DNA of 64,000 nt, taken from Chitinophagaceae bacterium. Lineage in GTDB: Bacteria > Bacteroidota > Bacteroidia > Chitinophagales > Chitinophagaceae. Position 1 is the stretch's first letter. Each line of letters starts with the position of its first letter. Of the stretch, positions 35,033-43,091 are shown piece after piece. The DNA lies in the NCBI GenBank assembly GCA_022843585.1, contig JALHNJ010000001.1, positions 496,001 through 560,000 of the forward strand. Reading direction: 5' to 3'. Under the pieces are notes generated by a model that was not told where the DNA came from, searched no databases, and was given only the letters and a program-made list of their open reading frames with translations. The translations under genes were made by a program, and so were the position numbers.

Positions 35033-35302
35033 AGTGGTGAATGGAAAAACCCCGAAGGGATTGAATTTGAATAGCGATGGATGAAATTCAGTGTAAAGAA
35101 TACAGTTGCAAATGCTGTAAAGCGAACAGAACGACGAATAACCTGCCTGACGGTAGGCAGGTGCGACGCAACAAAAGGTGCTAGTAGTAATGTCGCTTGG
35201 CTTCATAAATTTTGGCGACAAACAGCCTAAATAATAAATCAAAACACGGGGAAATAGCTTCGGCTCCGCCTCGCAACCAATTGATGATTAAAATATTTTC
35301 AG
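35033..35302. repeat. Repeat-like insertion in the efflux operon, with a palindrome
   Basis: A 270-bp non-coding gap separates the adaptor and permease genes, although the rest of the operon is tightly packed. It contains ACCCCGAAGGG-type sequence near 35048 and the palindrome ACCTGCCT-GACGGT-AGGCAGGT (35141-35162). Both are reminiscent of dispersed Bacteroidota intergenic repeats that I recall. AACGACGAAT occurs at 35020-35029 and again at 35130-35139. No frame in it looks coding. Confidence 0.5.
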
Positions 35303-38300
35303 ATGAAAATTTTAGAAGGAGTTACTAAAAAATTTAAACAGTTCGGACCTACCAGCTGGGCTGTTGATAACAGAACTGCTGTTTACATAATTGCCATACT
35401 TATTTCGGTTTACGGTTTATGGAGATTCAATACGATGCCGAAAGAGCAATTCCCGGATATTGTGGTGCCTACTATTTCTGTAGCTACAGTATATGCAGGT
35501 AACTCACCCAAGGATATTGAGAACCTCGTAACAAGACCTATCGAAAAGCAATTGAAAGGTATCAGTGGAGCTAAGGTTATTAAAATTCAAAGTACATCGC
35601 AGGCTGATTATAGTCTTATTGTGGTGGAATTTGATACGGATGTAAAAACGGATTTGGCCAAGCAAAAAGTAAAAGATGCGATTGATAAAGCCAGAGCGGA
35701 TTTGCCAAATGATTTAACCAAAGAACCGGATGTACAGGAGTTTGCATTTAGTGAAATGCCTATCATGTTTGTAAACATCAGTGGTGATTATGATGGAATG
35801 AAGTTGAAGCAGTATGCTGATAAAATGCAGGATAGATTTGAAGAGCTGAGCGAAATTACCCGTGCCGAAATTGTAGGGGCGCCTGAAAGAGAAATACAGG
35901 TAAACGTAGATCCGTATAAAATGACAGCAGCCCGGGTAAGTTTTATGGATATCGAGAATGCCATTGCTAGGGAGAATAATGATATTACCGGTGGTTTGAT
36001 TGAAGTGGGTAATATGAAAAGAACGTTGAAGGTAAAAGGCCAGTTTGCCAGTGCAATGGATTTGCAGAATATAGTAGTAAGAAGTAGTGCACAGGGTGCT
36101 ACCGTTTATTTGCGGGATATAGCACAACTGATAGACACTGTAAAAGATAAAGATAGCTATGCTCGTTTGGATGGTAAGAATGTAGTAACACTGAACATTG
36201 TAAAAAGGTCTGGCGAAAATTTGATTAATGCTGCAGATAATATTAAAGAAGTAGTGGCTGAGATGCAGAAGAATGAAGAGTTACCTAAGGATCTAAAAGT
36301 AGTTTTTACTGGTGACCAGAGCAAGCAAACAAAAACATCTTTTAATGAATTGATCAACACAATTATTATCGGATTTATTCTGGTGTTGCTTATCCTGATG
36401 TTTTTTATGGGTGTTACCAATGCCTTCTTTGTAGCATTGAGTGTTCCTTTAAGCGTATTTGTAGCTTTCTTGTTTTTACCAGTTGCCGATGCAATTGTAG
36501 GAGCTCCGGTAACACTCAACTTTATTGTATTATTTGCGCTGCTCTTTGGATTGGGTATTATAGTAGATGATGCAATCGTAGTAATTGAAAATACACACCG
36601 TATTTATAATAATGGAAAAGTTCCAATTATACGAAGTGCCAAGGAAGCAGCTGGTGAGGTTTTTATTCCGGTATTAGCCGGTACAGCTACTACACTGGCT
36701 CCGTTCTTTCCGTTGCTATTCTGGAAAGGATTGATTGGCAAGTTTATGATTTACCTGCCAACCATGCTGATACTAACATTAGCGGCATCGTTGATTGTAG
36801 CGTTTATTTTCAACCCGGTTTTTGCGGTAAGTTTTATGAAACCGGAAGGCAAAGAGTATGAGAAGCCGAAAAAAGCGGTGTTTAAAAGTAAATGGTTTAT
36901 TGTATTTATAGTGGCTGGTGTATTGATGCACCTCGGTGGTATGCATGGTGTTGCTAACTTCTCATTACTGATGGCTATATTGATGGTATTCAATGCCTAT
37001 GTTTTAAATGATTTGATTCATACGTTCCAGAAAAAAGCATTGCCCGGGTTGATGAACCGGTATGAAAAATTATTGGGTTGGATTTTGCAAGGGAAGCGGC
37101 CTATCTGGGCTTTTGTATCCCTGTTTGCATTATTTGCTGTTGCAGGACTGGGGTTGATGTTGCGTGGAAATAAATCAACTTTCTTCCCTAGTGGAGATCC
37201 CAACTTTGTATATGTGTATTTAAAAATGCCGGTGGGAACTGATGCGAAGTTTACGGATAGTGTTACCCGGGTGTTAGAAAACCGTGTTTTAAAAGTATTA
37301 GAAAATGATCCGCCGGGTAAGGAAGGTAGTATTACAGAAAGTATTATTACCAATGTTGCAGTAAGTGCCAATAATCCAAGAGATAATAACCGGAGTGTAC
37401 AATCTCATCTTGGAAGGATACAGGTTTCGTTTGTTGAGTTTGAAAAGCGGCATGGTAAAAGCACTATGCCGTATAAGGATGCAATAAGAGAAGTGGTACA
37501 AGGAATACCCGGCGCTAACGTAGAAGTGGCGCAGGAAGATGGCGGTCCGCCCACTGATCCACCGGTAAATATTGAAGTGTCTGGCGATAATTTTGAAAGT
37601 ATTGCCAGTGTGGCAACACAGTTATTCAATTACCTGGATACTAATCGTGTTGCGGGAATTGAAAACCTGCAGCCGGATGTTGATTTGAATAATCCTGAAA
37701 TTACTGTGAGTGTAGACCGTGAAAGAGCTATGATGGAAGGTGTAAGTACGGGGCAAATTGGAATGGAAATTCGCACCGCTGTTTTTGGTAAAGAAGTAAG
37801 CAAGATAAAAGATGGTGAAGATGAGTACGAAATAAACGTTCGTTATACCGACCTGATGCGGAACAATGTTACCGACCTGATGAATATGCGTATCACTTTC
37901 ATGGATATGAATACGCAGCAGGTAAAATCAATTCCATTAAGTTCGGTAGCTAAGATAGATTACACCAATACAACCGGTGGGGTAAAAAGGAAAAATGTAA
38001 AACGTACTATCCAATTGCAAAGTAATGTACTTGACCCTACCATGGTGGGGCCTATCAATGCAGAGTTGGAAATTAAATTGGCCGACTTTAAAGAGAAAGT
38101 GAAAATACCAGCTGATGTTACCTTGAAATTAAGCGGACAAAGTGAGCAGGAAAAAGAAACACAATCGTTTTTGGGTTTAGCATTTGCAATTGCAATCGGT
38201 CTTATCTTTTTAATTCTTGTATTACAGTTTAACTCCATGAGTAAACCGTTCATAGTAATTACAGAAATATTCTTCTCCGTAATTGGTGTGTTGATCGGAT

Positions 38301-38878
38301 ACGCTGTAACCGGTATGACGATCGCTACGATCATGTTGCTGGTGGGTATTGTTGGGCTAGCAGGTATTGTAATTAAAAATGGCATCCTCATCATAGAGTT
38401 TACGGATGAGTTGCGGGGAAGAGGAATGCGGACAAGAGAAGCAGCTATACAGGCAGGTAAGATCAGGATCATACCCGTATTGTTAACAGCGGTGGCAACT
38501 ATCTTAGGTTTATTGCCATTAGCAGTTGGTTTCAATATTGACTTCGCCGGATTATTTACGCATCTGCGTCCTAACATTTTCTTTGGTGGAGATAGTGTAG
38601 TGTTCTGGGGGCCGTTAAGCTGGACGATCATCTTTGGATTGATATTCTCATTCTTCTTAACATTAGTAATGGTGCCAAGTATGTACCTGATGGCAGAACG
38701 CTTAAAACGTCCGATGCAAAAATTTTATGGCACAAAATATATTGCACTGCTAGGATTTGCTGGTCCCTTCTTCTTCATCTTTGTAGGTATCATGTTCCTG
38801 GTAAGAAGAATACAAGGGAAGAAAATCTGGCTGGGTGCACCTCCCGCAGTAAGCAAACAGCTAAAAGCAGAAGTATAA
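35303..38878 (+). CDS. RND-family efflux permease (AcrB/MexB-like)
   Basis: The 1191-residue inner-membrane pump exports drugs or other small molecules using the proton gradient. The N-terminal helix is followed by porter-domain motifs (FPDIVVPTISVATVYAGNSPKDIENLVTRPIEKQL). TM4 carries the essential acidic pair in GIIVDDAIVVIENTHR, and TM10 has GIVIKNGILIIEFTDEL. It is about 130 residues longer than typical HAE pumps (about 1030-1060). Extra residues appear between TM6 and TM7 (around EGKEYEKPKKAVFKSKWF with two further hydrophobic segments) and at the C-terminus (an additional span near YIALLGFAGPFFFIFVGIMF). It is the last gene of the tetR operon; a terminator follows. Confidence 0.95.
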   Translation: MKILEGVTKKFKQFGPTSWAVDNRTAVYIIAILISVYGLWRFNTMPKEQFPDIVVPTISVATVYAGNSPKDIENLVTRPIEKQLKGISGAKVIKIQSTSQADYSLIVVEFDTDVKTDLAKQKVKDAIDKARADLPNDLTKEPDVQEFAFSEMPIMFVNISGDYDGMKLKQYADKMQDRFEELSEITRAEIVGAPEREIQVNVDPYKMTAARVSFMDIENAIARENNDITGGLIEVGNMKRTLKVKGQFASAMDLQNIVVRSSAQGATVYLRDIAQLIDTVKDKDSYARLDGKNVVTLNIVKRSGENLINAADNIKEVVAEMQKNEELPKDLKVVFTGDQSKQTKTSFNELINTIIIGFILVLLILMFFMGVTNAFFVALSVPLSVFVAFLFLPVADAIVGAPVTLNFIVLFALLFGLGIIVDDAIVVIENTHRIYNNGKVPIIRSAKEAAGEVFIPVLAGTATTLAPFFPLLFWKGLIGKFMIYLPTMLILTLAASLIVAFIFNPVFAVSFMKPEGKEYEKPKKAVFKSKWFIVFIVAGVLMHLGGMHGVANFSLLMAILMVFNAYVLNDLIHTFQKKALPGLMNRYEKLLGWILQGKRPIWAFVSLFALFAVAGLGLMLRGNKSTFFPSGDPNFVYVYLKMPVGTDAKFTDSVTRVLENRVLKVLENDPPGKEGSITESIITNVAVSANNPRDNNRSVQSHLGRIQVSFVEFEKRHGKSTMPYKDAIREVVQGIPGANVEVAQEDGGPPTDPPVNIEVSGDNFESIASVATQLFNYLDTNRVAGIENLQPDVDLNNPEITVSVDRERAMMEGVSTGQIGMEIRTAVFGKEVSKIKDGEDEYEINVRYTDLMRNNVTDLMNMRITFMDMNTQQVKSIPLSSVAKIDYTNTTGGVKRKNVKRTIQLQSNVLDPTMVGPINAELEIKLADFKEKVKIPADVTLKLSGQSEQEKETQSFLGLAFAIAIGLIFLILVLQFNSMSKPFIVITEIFFSVIGVLIGYAVTGMTIATIMLLVGIVGLAGIVIKNGILIIEFTDELRGRGMRTREAAIQAGKIRIIPVLLTAVATILGLLPLAVGFNIDFAGLFTHLRPNIFFGGDSVVFWGPLSWTIIFGLIFSFFLTLVMVPSMYLMAERLKRPMQKFYGTKYIALLGFAGPFFFIFVGIMFLVRRIQGKKIWLGAPPAVSKQLKAEV

Positions 38879-38899
38879 GACATTCCTATGGTAACCGTG

Positions 38900-38910
38900 T
38901 TTCCATAGTT
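38900..38910. promoter_or_regulatory. Second copy of the TetR half-site TTTCCATAGTT
   Basis: TTTCCATAGTT is identical to 31708-31718 in the tetR operator. Here it forms a short palindrome CTATGG (38886-38891) to CCATAG (38903-38908), 23 bases after the permease stop. It may be a second binding site or coincidence. Confidence 0.35.
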
Positions 38911-38925
38911 GGTTTTGGTTAAATA

Positions 38926-38957
38926 AAAGCGGCTCTCTATTTTGAGGGCCGCTTTGT
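38926..38957 (+). terminator. Terminator of the RND efflux operon
   Basis: A 12-bp stem (AAAGCGGCTCTC/GAGGGCCGCTTT, one G-T pair) with loop TATTTT, followed by TTTGT. It is 50 bp past the permease stop. Confidence 0.9.
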
Positions 38958-38969
38958 ATTTGTTGAGTT

Positions 38970-39093
38970 GAACCACGGACACACGGTGACACAGAGAAGG
39001 ACTAAAATTTTGTAGCTCTCACTTAGCTCGTAAGAGAAGTTCAAAATATTCTCTCTCTGTGTGTTGCTTCGTGCCTCTGTGATTTCGTGGTTC
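38970..39093. repeat. Palindromic GAACCACGG...CGTGGTTC element, copy 1 (long form)
   Basis: The outer arms GAACCACGG and CGTGGTTC are near-perfect complements. Inside are CACGGTGACACAGAGA and CTCTCTGTGTGTTGC, again complementary. The 124-bp element lies between two terminators in a convergent gap. Copies 2 and 3 are at 42103 and 48463. Confidence 0.75.
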
Positions 39094-39101
39094 AAAAAAA
39101 T

Positions 39102-39133
39102 AAAAAGCCGCCTCGTAAATGAGACGGCTTTTT
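39102..39133 (-). terminator. Terminator of the M16 peptidase gene (bidirectional)
   Basis: AAAAAGCCGCCTC/GAGACGGCTTTTT forms a stem with one mismatch and a GTAAAT loop. It lies 20 bp beyond the stop of the M16 gene on the minus strand and can also serve the plus strand. Confidence 0.85.
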
Positions 39134-39152
39134 ATTTTATATCTATTGTTTC

Positions 39153-42014
39153 TTAAAACCCCTTCTTCTCAATCTTCTTGCCATCCACATCCAACTCTAC
39201 AATCTCATAACCCAATTTCTTAACCCCTTCTAAAATTTTGGCTTTATCTCCCACTAATAAAATATTCATCTTATCAGGGTTCAATGTTCTTTTAGCGACT
39301 GCATCCACTTCTTTCTTGGTCAGGTTTGCCAAAATTTTATTCTGCTGATCTACATAATTCGCAGGCAAGTTATAATTTAAGATGCGGCCAATAAAACCAG
39401 CTTTTTGAAAACCTGTTTCGTAGCTGCGGGCATCTCTTTGCCCCAATGAATTTTTCATGAATTTCAACTCGGCTTCTGTAATACCATTAGTGCGGAAATT
39501 ATTGATCTCTTTCATTACTTCTACTAATGCACTATCCGTAGCATCGGCACGGATGCCAGAGCTGAATTCAAAATCACCGGCATGTTCGTCTGCACTAAAA
39601 CCACTGCGGGCACCATAGGTCCAGCCTTTATCTTCCCGCAGGTTCAAATTTAAACGGCTGTTGAAATCACCACCCAATGCATAGTTGGTTAACATAGCAC
39701 GGTAATAATCACCTGTGGCATCATATTTTAAACCAGTTGCATAGCCCACACGGAATTGTGATTGTGCTGCTTTAGGAATATCTACCAGGAACACTTTTGT
39801 TTTATCAATAGCAGGAGGAGTGCTTTCTACTTTTGGAAGCACCACTTTTTTATTTGGCAACTTATTCAGGAAAGCAAGTTTCGGCACAATCTCTTCCTGT
39901 TTTACATCACCTACTACTACTACATTTGTTCCTTGTGATGTAATGAAGTTGTCATAATAATTCTGGATGTCTTCCAGCTTCATATTTCTTACTGTATGTT
40001 CTGTTCCTGATTCGCTCATGGCCAGGATATTGTTAGGGCCATAATTTACTTTAGCAAAAACAGCACTGGCGACAGATGCAGGATCCGCTTTCGCTTGTTT
40101 AAAGCTTTCTAAATTTTGTTTTTGTATACGGGTGAAAGCAGCTTCCGTAAACTTGGGATTCAGCAATCTTTCTTGTACCAGCTCCATGGTAGCATCTAAA
40201 TTCTTTTTTAACGATTGTATATTGATAGTAATGCCATCAAAGCTGCTGCCGACATTAACCGAGCTGCCTAATTTTTGCATGGCGATTGCCATTTGCTCTG
40301 CTGTATAATTTTTGGTGTCCTCGTTCATCATATCAGCAAAGAAATCAGCCAACCCAATTTTAGCAGTATCTCTTGCCTGTAAAATATGCCCTCCCGGAAT
40401 GGTGATCGTAACAGTAACCGTTGGCACTTCAGTACTTTCAGAACCGATCATCCGAACACCATTCGGCATATCCTTTCTCCAGAACTTTGGCACTTTTACA
40501 ATGGGGTTAGGACCGTTGCCAGGAATTTTGCTTCTGTCAAAATTATCTTTTGCTTTCGCATACTTCAGTCCGGTATAGCCATAATCCGGCGCATCGTATT
40601 TGGAAGAATCAATTTGGTAATTATCGGCAGCAGCAATTAATTTTTCCTGTCCTTTTGGTAATACGCTTAAATAAACGGCAGGTTTGTTGTTGATGTACTT
40701 ATTAAATACTCTCATTACATCCTCTTTGGTAACGGCCTGGTACATTTTAAGTAATTCAGCAATTTTATTAGGATTGTTAGTGAAGGTTTGGAAATTTGCT
40801 AATTGCGAAACTTTTCCCGACACACTTTGCAAACCATTGATCAATTGTGATTCGATACCGCCAATAAATTTGGCAATATCATCATCTGTTGGTCCAACAG
40901 CAGCAAAAGCTTTTAAAGAAGCTCTATACAAGCTATCCATATCAGCCAGCGATTTGCCAGGTGAGGGTATAATGCGAAACGAAAATTCGCCAGCTAATTC
41001 TGACAATTGACTGAAGGCACTTGCCTGTAAAGCTTTTTGAGTTTTTACTAATTCCTGGAACAAGGTTGAGTTTCTTCCTTGTCCTAATACCTGTGCAAGG
41101 CAAGCTAAAGCCGCCATATCTTCATGATAGTTTGGAACAGTAGGATAAATTACGGTGAGTAATGGAAGACGGGCATAGTTATCAATATAAGAAACATAAC
41201 GGTCTGCTTCTAATACTACTGCTGGTACCACCACCGGTTCAACTTTTGGTCCTGCCGGAATTACACCAAAATATTTTTCTACCAACTTTAATACTTCCGC
41301 AGGCTTCACATCGCCACCCACAGTTACCGTAGCATTGTTTGGTCCATACCAACGCAAAAAGAAATTCTTCAGATCGTTCACATCTACTTTATTCAAATCT
41401 TCTACATACCCAATCGTTAACCAGGAATAAGGATGACCATAGGGATAAAAATTCTTAGCACCCACTTCAGATGCCAATCCATAAGGACGGTTATCATAAT
41501 TCTGTCCTCTTTCATTTTTTACAGTTGAACGCTGTATCTCAAATTTTCGTTGTGTAACAGCATCTAATAAAAAGCCCATACGGTCAGCTTCTAACCACAG
41601 CATTTTTTCCAGTTGGTTGCTTGGTACTGTTTCAAAATAATTGGTACGGTCACGGTTAGTAGTTCCGTTCAATGTACCACCGGCATCGGATACAATTTTA
41701 AAATGTTGTTCATCCGCTACGTTATCACTCCCCTGGAACATCATGTGTTCAAAAAAGTGAGCAAATCCGGACTTCCCAATTTCTTCCCTTGCCGAACCTA
41801 CATGGTAGGTTACATCCACATGTACCACCGGGTCGCTATGGTCTTCATGCACAATTACCGTGAGGCCGTTTGGCAACACATACTTTTCGTACGGGATAAC
41901 GATCTCGTTACCTTTCTTGGTTACTTTTTCTACCAACTTTGCCTGGCCATTTACAATACCTGCCAACAGCAGTGTAAAAAAGCTGAGCAATAAAAAAGAC
42001 TTCTTCATATTCAT
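39153..42014 (-). CDS. Exported M16-family (insulinase-like) zinc peptidase, two-domain
   Basis: A 953-residue protein with a signal peptide (LLLSFFTLLLAGIVNGQ). Two M16 modules are joined in one chain. The first holds the inverted zinc motif HFFEH (86-90), with the downstream Glu in VKNERGQNYDNRPYG. The second module lacks the motif, as is normal for the inactive half (it begins near PKFWRKDMPNGVRMIGSESTEVPTV). Predicted to degrade peptides in the periplasm. It is a single-gene unit between two repeat elements, with its own terminator. The start could be either of two Mets two codons apart. Confidence 0.94.
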   Translation of the reverse strand: MNMKKSFLLLSFFTLLLAGIVNGQAKLVEKVTKKGNEIVIPYEKYVLPNGLTVIVHEDHSDPVVHVDVTYHVGSAREEIGKSGFAHFFEHMMFQGSDNVADEQHFKIVSDAGGTLNGTTNRDRTNYFETVPSNQLEKMLWLEADRMGFLLDAVTQRKFEIQRSTVKNERGQNYDNRPYGLASEVGAKNFYPYGHPYSWLTIGYVEDLNKVDVNDLKNFFLRWYGPNNATVTVGGDVKPAEVLKLVEKYFGVIPAGPKVEPVVVPAVVLEADRYVSYIDNYARLPLLTVIYPTVPNYHEDMAALACLAQVLGQGRNSTLFQELVKTQKALQASAFSQLSELAGEFSFRIIPSPGKSLADMDSLYRASLKAFAAVGPTDDDIAKFIGGIESQLINGLQSVSGKVSQLANFQTFTNNPNKIAELLKMYQAVTKEDVMRVFNKYINNKPAVYLSVLPKGQEKLIAAADNYQIDSSKYDAPDYGYTGLKYAKAKDNFDRSKIPGNGPNPIVKVPKFWRKDMPNGVRMIGSESTEVPTVTVTITIPGGHILQARDTAKIGLADFFADMMNEDTKNYTAEQMAIAMQKLGSSVNVGSSFDGITINIQSLKKNLDATMELVQERLLNPKFTEAAFTRIQKQNLESFKQAKADPASVASAVFAKVNYGPNNILAMSESGTEHTVRNMKLEDIQNYYDNFITSQGTNVVVVGDVKQEEIVPKLAFLNKLPNKKVVLPKVESTPPAIDKTKVFLVDIPKAAQSQFRVGYATGLKYDATGDYYRAMLTNYALGGDFNSRLNLNLREDKGWTYGARSGFSADEHAGDFEFSSGIRADATDSALVEVMKEINNFRTNGITEAELKFMKNSLGQRDARSYETGFQKAGFIGRILNYNLPANYVDQQNKILANLTKKEVDAVAKRTLNPDKMNILLVGDKAKILEGVKKLGYEIVELDVDGKKIEKKGF

Positions 42015-42102
42015 TAAAATTAGTTTTAGAAATAATCCCTAAATGCGGGACAAGCAATTTAAGCAATCCCCTGTTTAAACAAGCACCATTTATCATTAAT
42101 AT

Positions 42103-42174
42103 GAACCACGGCGACACAAAGGCTTACAGCGAATTTACACCGTGTATCTCCCTGTCTTTGTGACTCTGTGGTTC
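42103..42174. repeat. Palindromic GAACCACGG...GTGGTTC element, copy 2
   Basis: A 72-bp imperfect palindrome; the outer arms GAACCAC and GTGGTTC are exact complements and the inner GACACAAAGG and CTGTCTTTGTGACTCTG continue the pairing. It sits upstream of the M16 gene and just before the AIM24 gene, in the divergent gap. Confidence 0.75.
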
Positions 42175-42205
42175 AAATACTAACTTTATAAAAAATTATT
42201 GTACT

Positions 42206-43009
42206 ATGAGTTATGCTAACCGCAACAACCATGAAATAGATTATAAAATACATGGTGAGGAATTACAATTTGTAGAAATTGAACTCGATCCAACCGAAAC
42301 AGCCATTGCTGAAAGTGGGGCCATGATGATGATGGACGACGGCATCCAGATGCAAACCATATTTGGTGATGGATCTGCACAGCAGCCAACAGGATTTCTG
42401 GGCAAACTAATGAGTGCCGGAAAAAGAGTGCTAACCGGGGAAAGTTTGTTCATGACTGCCTTTACTAATGAAGCACAGGGAAAGAAAAAAGTAAGTTTTG
42501 CAGCTCCCTATACCGGTAAGATCATTCCGTTGGATTTGCAGGAACTCGGAGGCACAATCATTGCACAGAAGGATGCCTTTCTCTGTGCGGCAAAAGGTGT
42601 AAGTGTGGGTATCCACTTTCAACGCAAGTTGGGAGTGGGCATTTTTGGAGGTGAAGGATTTATTATGCAAAAATTAGAAGGCGATGGATTTGCTTTTTTA
42701 CATGCCGGTGGTTTTATTGTTGAAAGAGAATTGAAAGCCGGTGAAATAATAAAGATTGATACCGGCTGCGTGGTTGCTTATACACCCCAAACACAATTTG
42801 ATATTGAGTTTGTAAGAGGCGTAAAGAATTTTATGTTTGGTGGCGAAGGATTATTTTTTGCCAAATTGCAAGGACCGGGCAAAGTATGGATACAATCATT
42901 ACCGATAAGCCGCCTTGCAGGACGAATAATTGCATACGGAACTTACAAACGTAAAGAAGAAGGCAGTGTGCTGGGTGGTTTGGGTAATTTGTTTGATGGA
43001 AGGGAGTAA
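42206..43009 (+). CDS. TIGR00266/AIM24-family protein
   Basis: A 267-residue beta-rich soluble protein of the AIM24 (YifE/TIGR00266) family. FVEIELDPTETAIAESGAMMMMDDGIQM near the start and RELKAGEIIKIDTGCVVAYTPQTQFDIEFV near the end are characteristic, as are the many glycines in GGEGFIMQKLEGDGFAFLHAGGFIVER and GGEGLFFAKLQGPGKVWIQSLPISRLAGRI. In yeast the homologue is linked to mitochondrial membrane organisation; the bacterial function is unknown. The last 30 bases are repeated upstream of the P-type ATPase gene at 45632-45661. Confidence 0.93.
   Translation: MSYANRNNHEIDYKIHGEELQFVEIELDPTETAIAESGAMMMMDDGIQMQTIFGDGSAQQPTGFLGKLMSAGKRVLTGESLFMTAFTNEAQGKKKVSFAAPYTGKIIPLDLQELGGTIIAQKDAFLCAAKGVSVGIHFQRKLGVGIFGGEGFIMQKLEGDGFAFLHAGGFIVERELKAGEIIKIDTGCVVAYTPQTQFDIEFVRGVKNFMFGGEGLFFAKLQGPGKVWIQSLPISRLAGRIIAYGTYKRKEEGSVLGGLGNLFDGRE
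42980..43009 (+). repeat. Direct repeat, left copy (3' end of AIM24 gene)
   Basis: The bases encoding LGNLFDGRE and the stop match 45632-45661 at 28 of 30 positions (mismatches at 42984 and 43000). The two copies are in the same orientation and flank the P-type ATPase gene. Confidence 0.9.
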
Positions 43010-43018
43010 TGCCGTTTT

Positions 43019-43051
43019 AAGGTTGACAACTCTCTAAAAGTTGTCAACCTT
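43019..43051. terminator. Bidirectional terminator between AIM24 and P-type ATPase genes
   Basis: GGTTGACAACT (43021-43031) and AGTTGTCAACC (43039-43049) form an 11-bp perfect stem with a 7-nt loop. A short A/T flank lies on both sides. It lies between convergent genes. Confidence 0.85.
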
Positions 43052-43091
43052 TGAAGTATTGTAAAGCGAAGACATTGGCTAGATTTTAATA

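Noticed and set aside
37960-38631. A 223-codon open frame antisense to the RND permease gene
   Set aside because: The permease frame is certain from its motifs, and the antisense translation is a low-complexity mix rich in Asn, Ile, Thr and Pro with no domain, as expected from the reverse of a hydrophobic gene.
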